Assembly (NCBI GenBank): GCA_029260115.1
Contig: JAJDDW010000005.1
Coordinates: 1-61,319 of the forward strand
Reading direction: 5' to 3'
Source: Phycisphaerae bacterium
GTDB lineage: Bacteria > Planctomycetota > Phycisphaerae > UBA1845
Length of the DNA stretch: 61,319 nt
The notes under the pieces were generated by a model. The model saw nothing but the letters and a program-made list of their open reading frames with translations. It did not search any database and had not been told where the DNA came from. A program made the translations under genes and the position numbers. Every line of letters starts with the position of its first letter. Position 1 is the stretch's first letter. Shown here one piece after another: positions 49,346-56,029 of the stretch.

Positions 49346-50890
49346 ATGAGTTTGACTATTTACAACACCGTCACCAGGAAAAAAGAACCGTTCGAGCCGA
49401 TCACTCCCGGCAAAGTCGGCATTTACCTTTGCGGGCCTACCGTCTACAAGCCCAGTCACGTTGGTCACGCCGTCGGACCGATCATCTTTGACGCCATCAA
49501 GCGATACCTCGTTTACAAAGGCTACGAAGTCACCTGGGTGGTCAACATTACGGACGTGGACGACAAACTCATCATCGAAGCGGCTAAACAAGGCGTGACG
49601 ACCATGCAGCTCGCCGAGCGGGTCACCGGCGATTATCTCAAGGCCATGAAGGCGCTGCACGTGGACGGCATCGACCTCATGCCCAAGGCCTCCGAACATA
49701 TCGCTGACATCATCGACAACAACAAACGACTCGAAGAAAAGGACATCGCCTACGCGGCCGATGGGGACGTATACTTCGACGTCACCAAAGACGACGACTA
49801 TGGAAAGCTATCCAACCGCAACCTCGAAGACCAAGAAGGCCAACGCGCATTACAAAGCGGTGAAAAGCGTAACCCCGGCGACTTCGCATTATGGAAAGCA
49901 GCCAAGGTCGATGAACCAGACGAGGTAAAGTTCGATTCTCCTTGGGGCAAAGGCAGACCCGGCTGGCACATCGAATGTTCCGCGATGGCAATGCGCTATC
50001 TCGGCGATACATTCGATATTCACGGCGGCGGCTTAGACCTCATCTTCCCGCATCACGAAAACGAAGTCGCCCAATCAGAATCTTGCACAGACAAACCCTT
50101 CGCTAAGTATTGGATGCACCACGGGCTAACCCGCTTCAACACTAAGAAGGTAGCCAAGTCCGACTCCAGCCCGGAGATGCAGGCCGCGTTAGTCAAAATG
50201 ACGCTGCACAACCTTCTAGACGCCTACCCCGGCGAGTTAATCCGATACTTCATTCTCAGTACGCAATATCGCAGACCCATCGAATATTCCGACGCAGAAA
50301 TCGCCGGACGACGCAAGGGCCTAGACACCTTCTACCGCTTGTTTGAAAGAGTGGAACGAATCACCGGCCAAAGCGCCTACGACAAAGCCTCGGAGATAGG
50401 CGACCCAATCCCAGAAAACGAGCCGCGGGCTTCAGCCCGCGCGGACGCACAATCGTGGTTCACTGCCATAGCCTTATCAGATTCTTGCGGCGAATACCTA
50501 CAAGCCTTCATCCGTGCCATGAACGACGACTTCAACACAGCTGGCGCCATCGCCGCGTTGTTCGATTTTGCAGGCACAGTGAATAGCTTCATCGAAAAAG
50601 AAAAGCTGGAGACCACCGGCTCAGACGCTTCCAAAGCCGACGCCTTATTAGCAACCGCCAGATTAATCTCAGTCTCCCGATTAATCGGCATCTTCCTAGA
50701 GCCTCAATCCAAAAAGTCCGCCGGTGACGACGGTGTCGCGGACCAGGCTATGCAGGTACTCATCAAAATCCGCCAGCACCTAAGAAAAAAGAAAGACTTC
50801 GAAACCTCAGACATGATCCGCGATTTGCTCATTGAACAAAAAATAACCTTAGAAGACCGGCCAGACGGGACAATCTGGCGGGCGGAGTAG
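49346..50890 (+). CDS. cysS: Cysteinyl-tRNA synthetase, divergent KMSKS loop
   Basis: 514 residues; charges tRNA-Cys. N-terminal IYLCGPTVYKPSHVGHAVGP carries the zinc-binding Cys and the HIGH-type motif, followed by VVNITDVDDKLI, IECSAMAMRYLG and HGGGLDLIFPHHENE, the usual zinc and active-site blocks. The KMSKS loop reads KKVAKSDSS instead of KMSKSLGN, and about ten extra residues follow it before LIRYFILSTQYRRPIEYS. A GC palindrome inside the gene (50424-50441) reads as PRASARADA in frame. Third positions are richer in C than in neighbouring genes. AAGGAA precedes the start. Both KMSKS lysines are kept, so the enzyme is probably functional. Confidence 0.93.
   Translation: MSLTIYNTVTRKKEPFEPITPGKVGIYLCGPTVYKPSHVGHAVGPIIFDAIKRYLVYKGYEVTWVVNITDVDDKLIIEAAKQGVTTMQLAERVTGDYLKAMKALHVDGIDLMPKASEHIADIIDNNKRLEEKDIAYAADGDVYFDVTKDDDYGKLSNRNLEDQEGQRALQSGEKRNPGDFALWKAAKVDEPDEVKFDSPWGKGRPGWHIECSAMAMRYLGDTFDIHGGGLDLIFPHHENEVAQSESCTDKPFAKYWMHHGLTRFNTKKVAKSDSSPEMQAALVKMTLHNLLDAYPGELIRYFILSTQYRRPIEYSDAEIAGRRKGLDTFYRLFERVERITGQSAYDKASEIGDPIPENEPRASARADAQSWFTAIALSDSCGEYLQAFIRAMNDDFNTAGAIAALFDFAGTVNSFIEKEKLETTGSDASKADALLATARLISVSRLIGIFLEPQSKKSAGDDGVADQAMQVLIKIRQHLRKKKDFETSDMIRDLLIEQKITLEDRPDGTIWRAE
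50424..50441. repeat. REP-like palindrome inside cysS
   Basis: CGCGGGCT-TC-AGCCCGCG is an eight-base perfect stem with a two-base loop in the coding sequence. On the reverse strand it reads GGGCTGAAGCCC, like the palindrome at 33600-33615 and the long-hairpin arms at 52454-52558. The extra residues it encodes fall in a surface-type linker (PENEPRASARADAQSW). Confidence 0.6.
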
Positions 50891-50908
50891 GCCATGCTCA
50901 GCGGCAAG

Positions 50909-50950
50909 CATCGACTCCCTCATGTCCAAACAGAAGCACATGGGCAGGCC
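50909..50950 (+). repeat. Dispersed hairpin repeat, copy 2
   Basis: CATCGACTCCCTCATGTCC, loop AAACAGAA, then GCACATGGGCAGGCC. It carries a few mismatches to the family and lies 18 bases after the cysS stop. Confidence 0.6.
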
Positions 50951-51042
50951 TGTGGCTAAGCCATAGGGTTTCATGTCGTTTCGACACCTGCTATAATTTC
51001 AAAATTTACGGATTACAATGCACCACTTTGAGAGGATTAAAC

Positions 51043-51645
51043 ATGTTTCCAACCAATCGCGTCCGATCCACAATCGCGGCTAGCCTTTCTGCGATTTTTC
51101 TGTTTATGTCGATATCATGTACACCACTTCGGACAGATACTGTATTGTCACCAGCCGGTACGACCACGAAAATTATCATGGTACGCCACGCCGAGCGTGA
51201 TGATGGTTTGGATCCACCCCTAAACGAAGAAGGTATCATTAGAGCCGAGGCTTTGGCCGCTGTACTTGAAAACGAGGGCGTTACCGGCCTCTATTATCCT
51301 GAATTAATTCGAAACCGAGAGACGGCTGACCCAATCGCAGCAATTTCAGGAGCCACCCGCCGAGAGTTCAATGCCCTAGAGATTGCAGATACCAAAGCAC
51401 TTGCCAATACGTTTGTTGAAGAAGTACTCAGAGATCATGCTGGCGGCGTCGTGGTCTGGATTGGCAATACAGGCCCATCTATCGAAGGGGTCCAAAGCGG
51501 AAATCTGCAGGAAATTTACGCACGCCTCGGCGGCATGGGCGACCCACCCATAAAATACAGCAGCTTCTACACCATCGTGCTGCATGACGACATGGCTCCA
51601 ACAATAACCGAAGGTACATATGGCGGAGTCAGTAGTCTAGATTGA
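51043..51645 (+). CDS. Histidine-phosphatase-superfamily lipoprotein, likely inactive
   Basis: 200 residues from ATG 51043 with AGAGGA upstream. A signal segment ends FMSISC, a plausible lipidation site. The phosphoglycerate-mutase-like domain has the catalytic RHAE (48-51), LNEEGIIRAEALA, and ELIRNRETADPIA for the phosphate-binding Arg. The second catalytic His, normally in a GHSNT/GHGN block, is absent: the segment reads VVVWIGNTGPS. This suggests loss of phosphatase activity or an altered role. It is flanked by hairpin repeats on both sides. Confidence 0.72.
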   Translation: MFPTNRVRSTIAASLSAIFLFMSISCTPLRTDTVLSPAGTTTKIIMVRHAERDDGLDPPLNEEGIIRAEALAAVLENEGVTGLYYPELIRNRETADPIAAISGATRREFNALEIADTKALANTFVEEVLRDHAGGVVVWIGNTGPSIEGVQSGNLQEIYARLGGMGDPPIKYSSFYTIVLHDDMAPTITEGTYGGVSSLD

Positions 51646-51656
51646 GATAGGTAGGA

Positions 51657-51735
51657 CACTATTATGTCGCACACATGGCACCGTGACCTTCATCGACTCC
51701 CCCATGTCCCAACAGAAGGACTTGGCCACCCGGCC
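51657..51735 (+). repeat. Dispersed hairpin repeat, copy 3
   Basis: The core from 51691 reads CATCGACTCCCCCATGTCC, loop CAACAGAA, then GGACTTGGCCACCCGGCC. About 30 bases of a longer upstream part (ATGTCGCACACATGGCACCG) match copies at 53837 and 54352 imperfectly. It lies 12-46 bases 3' of the phosphatase stop and about 50 bases 3' of the convergent SEC-C gene. Confidence 0.65.
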
Positions 51736-51784
51736 TGATGGTCTTCAAGATTAATCATCCTAACACGTTTTTTTTCTTCTCGTG

Positions 51785-52252
51785 CTACTCGTTCTGGCAG
51801 CACTTCTTGTACTTCCTGCCACTACCGCAGGGACATGGATCGTTTCGTTTGAGTCGGCTCCCAGGACGGACGATAGGTTTGGGCTTACCGGAAGCGGCGT
51901 CTTGGAATGCGTTGCTCAGCGCCCGGGTGTACGCCCCCAGCAAATTCCCATCGCTCAGACGGCCCTCTGTCTCCATATGACAAAGTAGCTTGCCGCAAAG
52001 CGCGGGCACTTTGCTCTTGATGCCCTCCGGAAGATTCAACTTGGCGATCGGCCCGAGTAAAGCCGCTTTCAAGTCTGCCTCTTCTATGTCGGCCGGCTCA
52101 ATGTCGCGGACATCGCAGGTAGCGATCATGAATTTGACTAGGATCGCGGGTGCGTATTCACGAACATCATTAGGAAATGCAAGAATGGCGTCGGAGGAGC
52201 AAAAGTCGCCGACCCAGTTTTCGATTTGTTGACGGGTGTAGTGCCCTTGCAT
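51785..52252 (-). CDS. SEC-C zinc-motif protein
   Basis: 155 residues from ATG 52252 with GAGG upstream. The C-terminus is a SEC-C motif, KRNDPCPCGSGRKYKKCC, which binds zinc and, in SecA, contacts SecB or ribosomes. The first part is helical and unlike SecA. Free SEC-C proteins are widespread and of uncertain role, perhaps adaptors for translation or secretion partners. It converges with the phosphatase-like gene across a hairpin repeat. Confidence 0.8.
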   Translation of the reverse strand: MQGHYTRQQIENWVGDFCSSDAILAFPNDVREYAPAILVKFMIATCDVRDIEPADIEEADLKAALLGPIAKLNLPEGIKSKVPALCGKLLCHMETEGRLSDGNLLGAYTRALSNAFQDAASGKPKPIVRPGSRLKRNDPCPCGSGRKYKKCCQNE

Positions 52253-52760
52253 TGTAAACCTCACACTGAATCACACACCAGCCCAACAGCTGCTTAATAT
52301 AACCGTGCAGCGGTATGTCTTTATTCGCCCGGCAATTTCGCAGACGACAGCCTACCCCAACTAAATCCACTGGAGTTCTGCTCACGGCTTAGCCACGATA
52401 ACAACGACGTCGAATCCGTCAATCCGTAACTCCTTGGTGCGGGATGTAGCCACGTAGATGGGGATGAAAGCCCGTTACTCCTAGGTTAGATTATCGAGCG
52501 TCGTCTCGAGACTAGCCCAGCTAACGCAAAGGAGCAACGGGCTTTCATCCCCATCTACCGGGCTTAAGAACTGGTACAGTTATTAAAGGTCAGTATCAGT
52601 TCCTTTCGGTCATTCTACTTGCTCATTGTCGTCGATCGAGCATGTGACAAGGCTGTTATCCTGCGATACGGCGCAACGGTGTATACTCGATGGGCGAAGT
52701 CTCTAATCAATCGAAACTGACAAGCGTGACCGAATTGTTGGCTAACAGAAAGCAAAGAAA
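52253..52760. other. Intergenic region with a long hairpin element
   Basis: 508 bases between the SEC-C gene (minus) and a propeller gene (plus). It contains the 105-base hairpin listed separately (52454-52558). The rest has no recognisable coding frame. The 3' part holds the promoter of the propeller gene, not assigned. Confidence 0.4.
52454..52558. repeat. 105-bp hairpin element with 23-bp perfect arms
   Basis: GTAGATGGGGATGAAAGCCC followed by GTT (52454-52476) is repeated in inverse orientation at 52536-52558. The 59 bases between have smaller matching segments (TTACTCC/GGAGCAA; TCGAG/CTCGA), so the whole can fold into one long imperfect stem. It shares the GATGAA(A)GCCCG core with palindromes at 33600 and in cysS. 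No coding frame is inside. It fits a MITE- or REP-doublet-type element. Confidence 0.7.
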
Positions 52761-53822
52761 ATGCGAAACACATCAGCACTTCATTGGACACTTGTGGTTG
52801 CACTGCTCGCTTCTCCCGTCGTCTCGTCGGCGCAGCACTCGACCACGGCTGGCGATCATGCGGCGTCGCTCGGCCCGTATCTTCCCGATCAGCAGATCAG
52901 TGAATATGTGCGCGAGGTTTTCCAGGACCGGGATGGGGATTTCTGGTTCGGCACCAATGGCGACGGCGTCTGCCGCTACGACGGGAAGTCGCTGACTTAC
53001 CTCAGCGTGGAGCAGGGCTTCGGCGGTCACGCCGTTCGAGGAATCGTGCAAGACGAGGGCGGTGCCATGTGGTTCGCTACGAACGGCGGAGTCAGTCGCT
53101 ACGAGTCCGGCGTATTCAAGAACTACACGGTGGCGAACGGTCTCAGCCACAACAGCGTGTGGAGCATGATGTTGGACAAGTCCGGAACCCTCTGGGTCGG
53201 CACACATGGCGGGGTCTGCCGATTTGATGGCAAATCGTTCATCCCGTTCCCTCTCCCGAAGGGCGAGGTTGAGATCTCCACGTCCAGCTTCACCTCGAGA
53301 GTGGTCTTCGGCATGTTCGAGGACCGGGCCGGAAACCTCTGGTTCGGCACGCATGGCGGCGGGGCGCATAAGTACAACGGCAAGTCGTTCACAACCTATA
53401 CAACGAAGAACGGCCTCGCCGGCAACTATGTACGGAGTATCTACGGGGATAGCCATGGGCGGATCTGGATCGGCGCCAACGGCGGTGGCGTGAGTTGCTA
53501 CGACGGTACGACGTTCCGGAACTTCACGAAGAAGGATGGGCTCAACAATGACCGCATTTACGAGATATTGGAGGACAGGGCAGGCAACATGTGGTTCTCC
53601 ACACTCGGATCAGGGTGCTGTCGTTACGACGGAAAAACCTTCACGGCGTTTCATGAGGACCACAACTTAATGATCAACGGCTTTCCGGCCCGCGGCCATG
53701 TGCAGGAATTCTTCGAAGACAAGGACGGAATCCTCTGGATCGGATGTTCCGGCGGCCTGTTTTACTTTGACGGAAAAACGTTCATCAACGTGACCAAGAA
53801 CGGGCCTTGGCCGGCTAAGTAG
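52761..53822 (+). CDS. Exported ligand-binding propeller protein (Reg_prop repeats)
   Basis: 353 residues with a signal peptide (LVVALLASPVVSSAQ). The body is made of about seven repeats of the type VQDEGGAMWFATNGGVSRYE, GNLWFGTHGGGAHKYNGKSF and GRIWIGANGGGVSCYDGTTF: a WFGT/WIG motif with a following YDG and TTK-DGL link. This is the Reg_prop (two-component regulator propeller) pattern, as in the sensor part of hybrid histidine kinases, but no kinase follows. Third positions are richer in G/C than in neighbours, suggesting a different origin. The ribosome-binding site is weak (GCAAAGAAA). Confidence 0.82.
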   Translation: MRNTSALHWTLVVALLASPVVSSAQHSTTAGDHAASLGPYLPDQQISEYVREVFQDRDGDFWFGTNGDGVCRYDGKSLTYLSVEQGFGGHAVRGIVQDEGGAMWFATNGGVSRYESGVFKNYTVANGLSHNSVWSMMLDKSGTLWVGTHGGVCRFDGKSFIPFPLPKGEVEISTSSFTSRVVFGMFEDRAGNLWFGTHGGGAHKYNGKSFTTYTTKNGLAGNYVRSIYGDSHGRIWIGANGGGVSCYDGTTFRNFTKKDGLNNDRIYEILEDRAGNMWFSTLGSGCCRYDGKTFTAFHEDHNLMINGFPARGHVQEFFEDKDGILWIGCSGGLFYFDGKTFINVTKNGPWPAK

Positions 53823-53836
53823 GGCATTATAATTAC

Positions 53837-53921
53837 AAATAACTTTATGGTGTCGTAAATGTGGCATCGCGAATATCATCGACTCCCCCATGTCCAAAAA
53901 GAAGGACATGGGCCACCCGGC
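53837..53921 (+). repeat. Dispersed hairpin repeat, copy 4 (long form)
   Basis: An 85-base copy. The left part (TTATGGTGTCGTAAATGTGG) matches copy 6; the core CATCGACTCCCCCATGTCC (53877-53895), loop AAAAAGAA and right arm GGACATGGGCCACCCGGC form a nine-pair stem (53887-53895 with 53904-53912). It starts 15 bases after the propeller gene. Confidence 0.8.
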
Positions 53922-53963
53922 TTACGTTTTGCAGCGTTGCTCGCGGTGGGGTAAGATTCGACC

Positions 53964-54230
53964 ATGATCCGCAAAGTTATCATCGTAGCGCTGACAATGG
54001 GGGCGGCATGGATCGTCTGGAATTGGGCGACGAACTCGTGGGTTCTGCTCTACGATGAAGGCTTCAGTACGATCTGGCTTTCTTCCCAACTTGTCGTGCC
54101 CGATGTGACGCAGGGGGAGGAAGGAAAGGATGTGTGGGTTCCGTACTGGATAGCATTACTTCTGATGCTTGCGTACCCCACTATCGCCTGCATCCGTGGC
54201 ACGCTGAGGCGTCGGCGACCAGCCTCCTGA
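53964..54230 (+). CDS. Two-helix membrane protein of unknown function
   Basis: 88 residues with a helix near each end (VIIVALTMGAAWIVWNWA and YWIALLLMLAYPTIACI), a loop with a QGEEGKD run between, and a cationic tail (RGTLRRRRPAS). It lies between direct copies of the long hairpin repeat (53837-53921 and 54352-54437) and another inverted copy after its stop. It is likely an accessory gene moved with the repeats. No family is recognised. Confidence 0.55.
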   Translation: MIRKVIIVALTMGAAWIVWNWATNSWVLLYDEGFSTIWLSSQLVVPDVTQGEEGKDVWVPYWIALLLMLAYPTIACIRGTLRRRRPAS

Positions 54231-54250
54231 ATTCTCTCAAAATAAACGTG

Positions 54251-54291
54251 GGCCGGGTGGCCCACCTCGTTCCGAGGTGGGGGAGTCGATG
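54251..54291 (-). repeat. Dispersed hairpin repeat, copy 5 with an altered stem
   Basis: In inverse orientation: CATCGACTCC, then CCCACCTCG, GAA, CGAGGTGGG, then CCACCCGGCC. The flanks match the family, but the stem differs (CCCACCTCG/CGAGGTGGG, 54261-54269 with 54273-54281, in place of CCCATGTCC/GGACATGGG) and still pairs perfectly. It lies 21 bases after the two-helix gene. Confidence 0.75.
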
Positions 54292-54351
54292 ATCGAATGG
54301 GAATGAGCCAACAAACCGTCGACTAGTTGTCAATATCATCTTCATAATTTC

Positions 54352-54437
54352 AAATGACATTATCGTGTCGTATATGTGGCATCGCGCATATCATCGACTC
54401 CCCCATGTCCAAACAGAAGGACATGGGCCACCCGGCC
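54352..54437 (+). repeat. Dispersed hairpin repeat, copy 6 (long form)
   Basis: 86 bases. The left part TTATCGTGTCGTATATGTGG matches copy 4. The core CATCGACTCCCCCATGTCC (54392-54410), loop AAACAGAA and arm GGACATGGGCCACCCGGCC follow. It is the cleanest copy; the stem is 54402-54410 with 54419-54427. Confidence 0.8.
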
Positions 54438-54598
54438 GCATCATCGTATGTATGGGCGTTTTGGGAATTGCGCAAGCATGAAAGCAGAGAGCCACGAATC
54501 AAGGTATGATATAAGCCTCTCGCGACGACGTGAGCGGACAAGGTAATGTGCAGGAAAATTCTGTCAGGAAAACACTTGAAAAAAAATCTCTTTCAGGT

Positions 54599-54614
54599 AT
54601 GGGCCACCCGGCCA
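54599..54614 (+). repeat. Dispersed hairpin repeat, half copy 7
   Basis: Only the right end, ATGGGCCACCCGGCC, is present, directly before the left inverted repeat of the cassette below. Confidence 0.55.
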
Positions 54615-54629
54615 TCTAACAAAATTCGG

Positions 54630-54661
54630 TAGGGCACGGCTATTGCCTGCCATCTTCGAAA
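54630..54661 (+). repeat. Left inverted repeat of a 0.8-kb cassette
   Basis: GTAGGGCACGGCTATTGCC then TGCCATCTTCGAA. The inverse copy lies at 55411-55442 with a single mismatch over 32 bases. An inner GGCA/TGCC pair lets each repeat fold on its own. Confidence 0.8.
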
Positions 54662-54729
54662 ACGAAACGATCACCCTACCTATTCATATAATTCATCTCG
54701 GCACTTTTTTCATTCAATAAACCAAGCGG

Positions 54730-55326
54730 CTAAGTGTGAAAATCTATGTAGTCACCACTGCGGATTAAATCACGCTCGGTGGGAACCTCCCATCCATCAA
54801 GTATAGAATCAAATTCAGACCAAAATGCCTCGTATTCTCCTGGGATTATTTCATTTGATATGTCTTTCTCAATTCCCATGAAGTATGCCTTAGCTTGGCT
54901 GGCAAATTCCACTACCATCTCCGCATAGACGGCCCACGGAATCTCTACACTGATGTCTGAAAATTCAACAGCCTCCGTTGGATTATTTGTGTCACGTCTA
55001 ACAACATGGTCAATGTAAACCACTCCTTCACGATGGCGAACATCGAATTCAATGCCAATATCGCAGCCCATCATGAGGATCGAACCACAACCGTGCGGGA
55101 TCAGGCGACTGGCAATTCTGTTCACTCCGGCGTGTCGATATTTTAGTGTTCGCAAAAGCCCAAGTGCAGCTTCGCTAATGCCGTAGCTCCAATCATCTCC
55201 CAGTTGTCTATCACTTGATATTTGCTTATTGCCGATCTGCAAATATATTTCTCCGTGAGAACAGAGGTCTTGTTCGCTATCCTGTCCTAGCCAGCCTTGG
55301 CTTATAATTTTAATCTCGAAATCCAT
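54730..55326 (-). CDS. Hypothetical protein inside an inverted-repeat cassette
   Basis: 198 residues with an acidic composition and no signal peptide or membrane helix; it starts MDFEIKIISQGWLGQDSEQD and ends GDYIDFHT. A strong ribosome-binding site, AAGG repeated, precedes the start. It is the only gene between the 32-base inverted repeats. AT content is higher than in neighbours. The acidic, soluble, stand-alone style recalls small immunity-type proteins from polymorphic toxin loci, but no specific family is recognised, and no toxin is adjacent. Confidence 0.6.
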   Translation of the reverse strand: MDFEIKIISQGWLGQDSEQDLCSHGEIYLQIGNKQISSDRQLGDDWSYGISEAALGLLRTLKYRHAGVNRIASRLIPHGCGSILMMGCDIGIEFDVRHREGVVYIDHVVRRDTNNPTEAVEFSDISVEIPWAVYAEMVVEFASQAKAYFMGIEKDISNEIIPGEYEAFWSEFDSILDGWEVPTERDLIRSGDYIDFHT

Positions 55327-55410
55327 TCCTTACCTTTTCATTTCGCCGAACGGCGATCGGTATATTCTTCACAACGCCTAACATTGATAGGTATATTATC
55401 ATTGTAGACG

Positions 55411-55442
55411 TTCGAAGACGGCAGGCAATAGCCGTGCCCTAC
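55411..55442 (-). repeat. Right inverted repeat of a 0.8-kb cassette
   Basis: TTCGAAGACGGCAGGC then AATAGCCGTGCCCTAC, inverse of 54630-54661 with one mismatch in 32. It is followed by a run of seven T. No target-site duplication is obvious at the ends. Confidence 0.8.
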
Positions 55443-55522
55443 GTTTTTTTGCGTGCGATATACTCTGCCGTTACTATGCCGCAGAAGTGAGTAGCGAAGC
55501 CCCGATTAGGAAGAAATAAATT

Positions 55523-56029
55523 ATGCCCAAACCAAGAATAGCTATCGTATTCGGTTCCGACTCCGATTGGCCTACTATGGAGAAATGCGTTAAGCAGCTT
55601 GCGGCCTTTGACGAGCGGCCTTTTGTTGAGGTGATGAGCGCGCATCGGAACCCTGACCGCGTGCAGGTTTTTGCCAGTAGCGCCGAGCAAGATGGCATCG
55701 AAGTCATCATCGCGGCTGCGGGGATGTCCAATGCCCTCGCTGGCGCTATTGCGGCTCATACCGTGTTACCTGTCATCGGTATTCCGCTCGTCAGTGGGTC
55801 TATGCAAGGGATGGACGCTTTGCTGTCTACCGTGCAAATGCCGCCGGGCATTCCCGTGGCTACCGTTAGCGTGGGAGACGCCGGTGCAACGAACGCGGCC
55901 TTGCTGGCGGTACAAATCATCGCGCGACATGATGACAAGTTAGCGGCCGCTTACAAAAAATTCAAAACCGAGCAGGCTGACAAAGTCGCTCTGCGAAATA
56001 AAAAAGTTCAGGACAAGCTAAGCTCATGA
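55523..56029 (+). CDS. purE: N5-CAIR mutase / AIR carboxylase PurE
   Basis: 168 residues of the PurE family, which acts in purine synthesis. Visible: FGSDSDWPTM near the N-terminus, SAHRNPDRV (40-48), AAAGMSNALAGAIAAHT (about 65-81) and IPLVSGSMQGMDALLSTVQMPPGIPVATV. The segment SNALAG recalls class II PurE, which uses CO2 directly, rather than the AAHLPG of class I. The usual SAHRTP reads SAHRNP. No purK is next to it, which fits a class II enzyme. AGGAAG precedes the start; the stop overlaps the next start by four bases (ATGA). Confidence 0.85.
   Translation: MPKPRIAIVFGSDSDWPTMEKCVKQLAAFDERPFVEVMSAHRNPDRVQVFASSAEQDGIEVIIAAAGMSNALAGAIAAHTVLPVIGIPLVSGSMQGMDALLSTVQMPPGIPVATVSVGDAGATNAALLAVQIIARHDDKLAAAYKKFKTEQADKVALRNKKVQDKLSS

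Noticed and set aside
48820-54614. Integron attC array
   Set aside because: The repeats are structured and sit between genes, but the GTTRRRY core and an integrase gene were not seen; kept only as an analogy.
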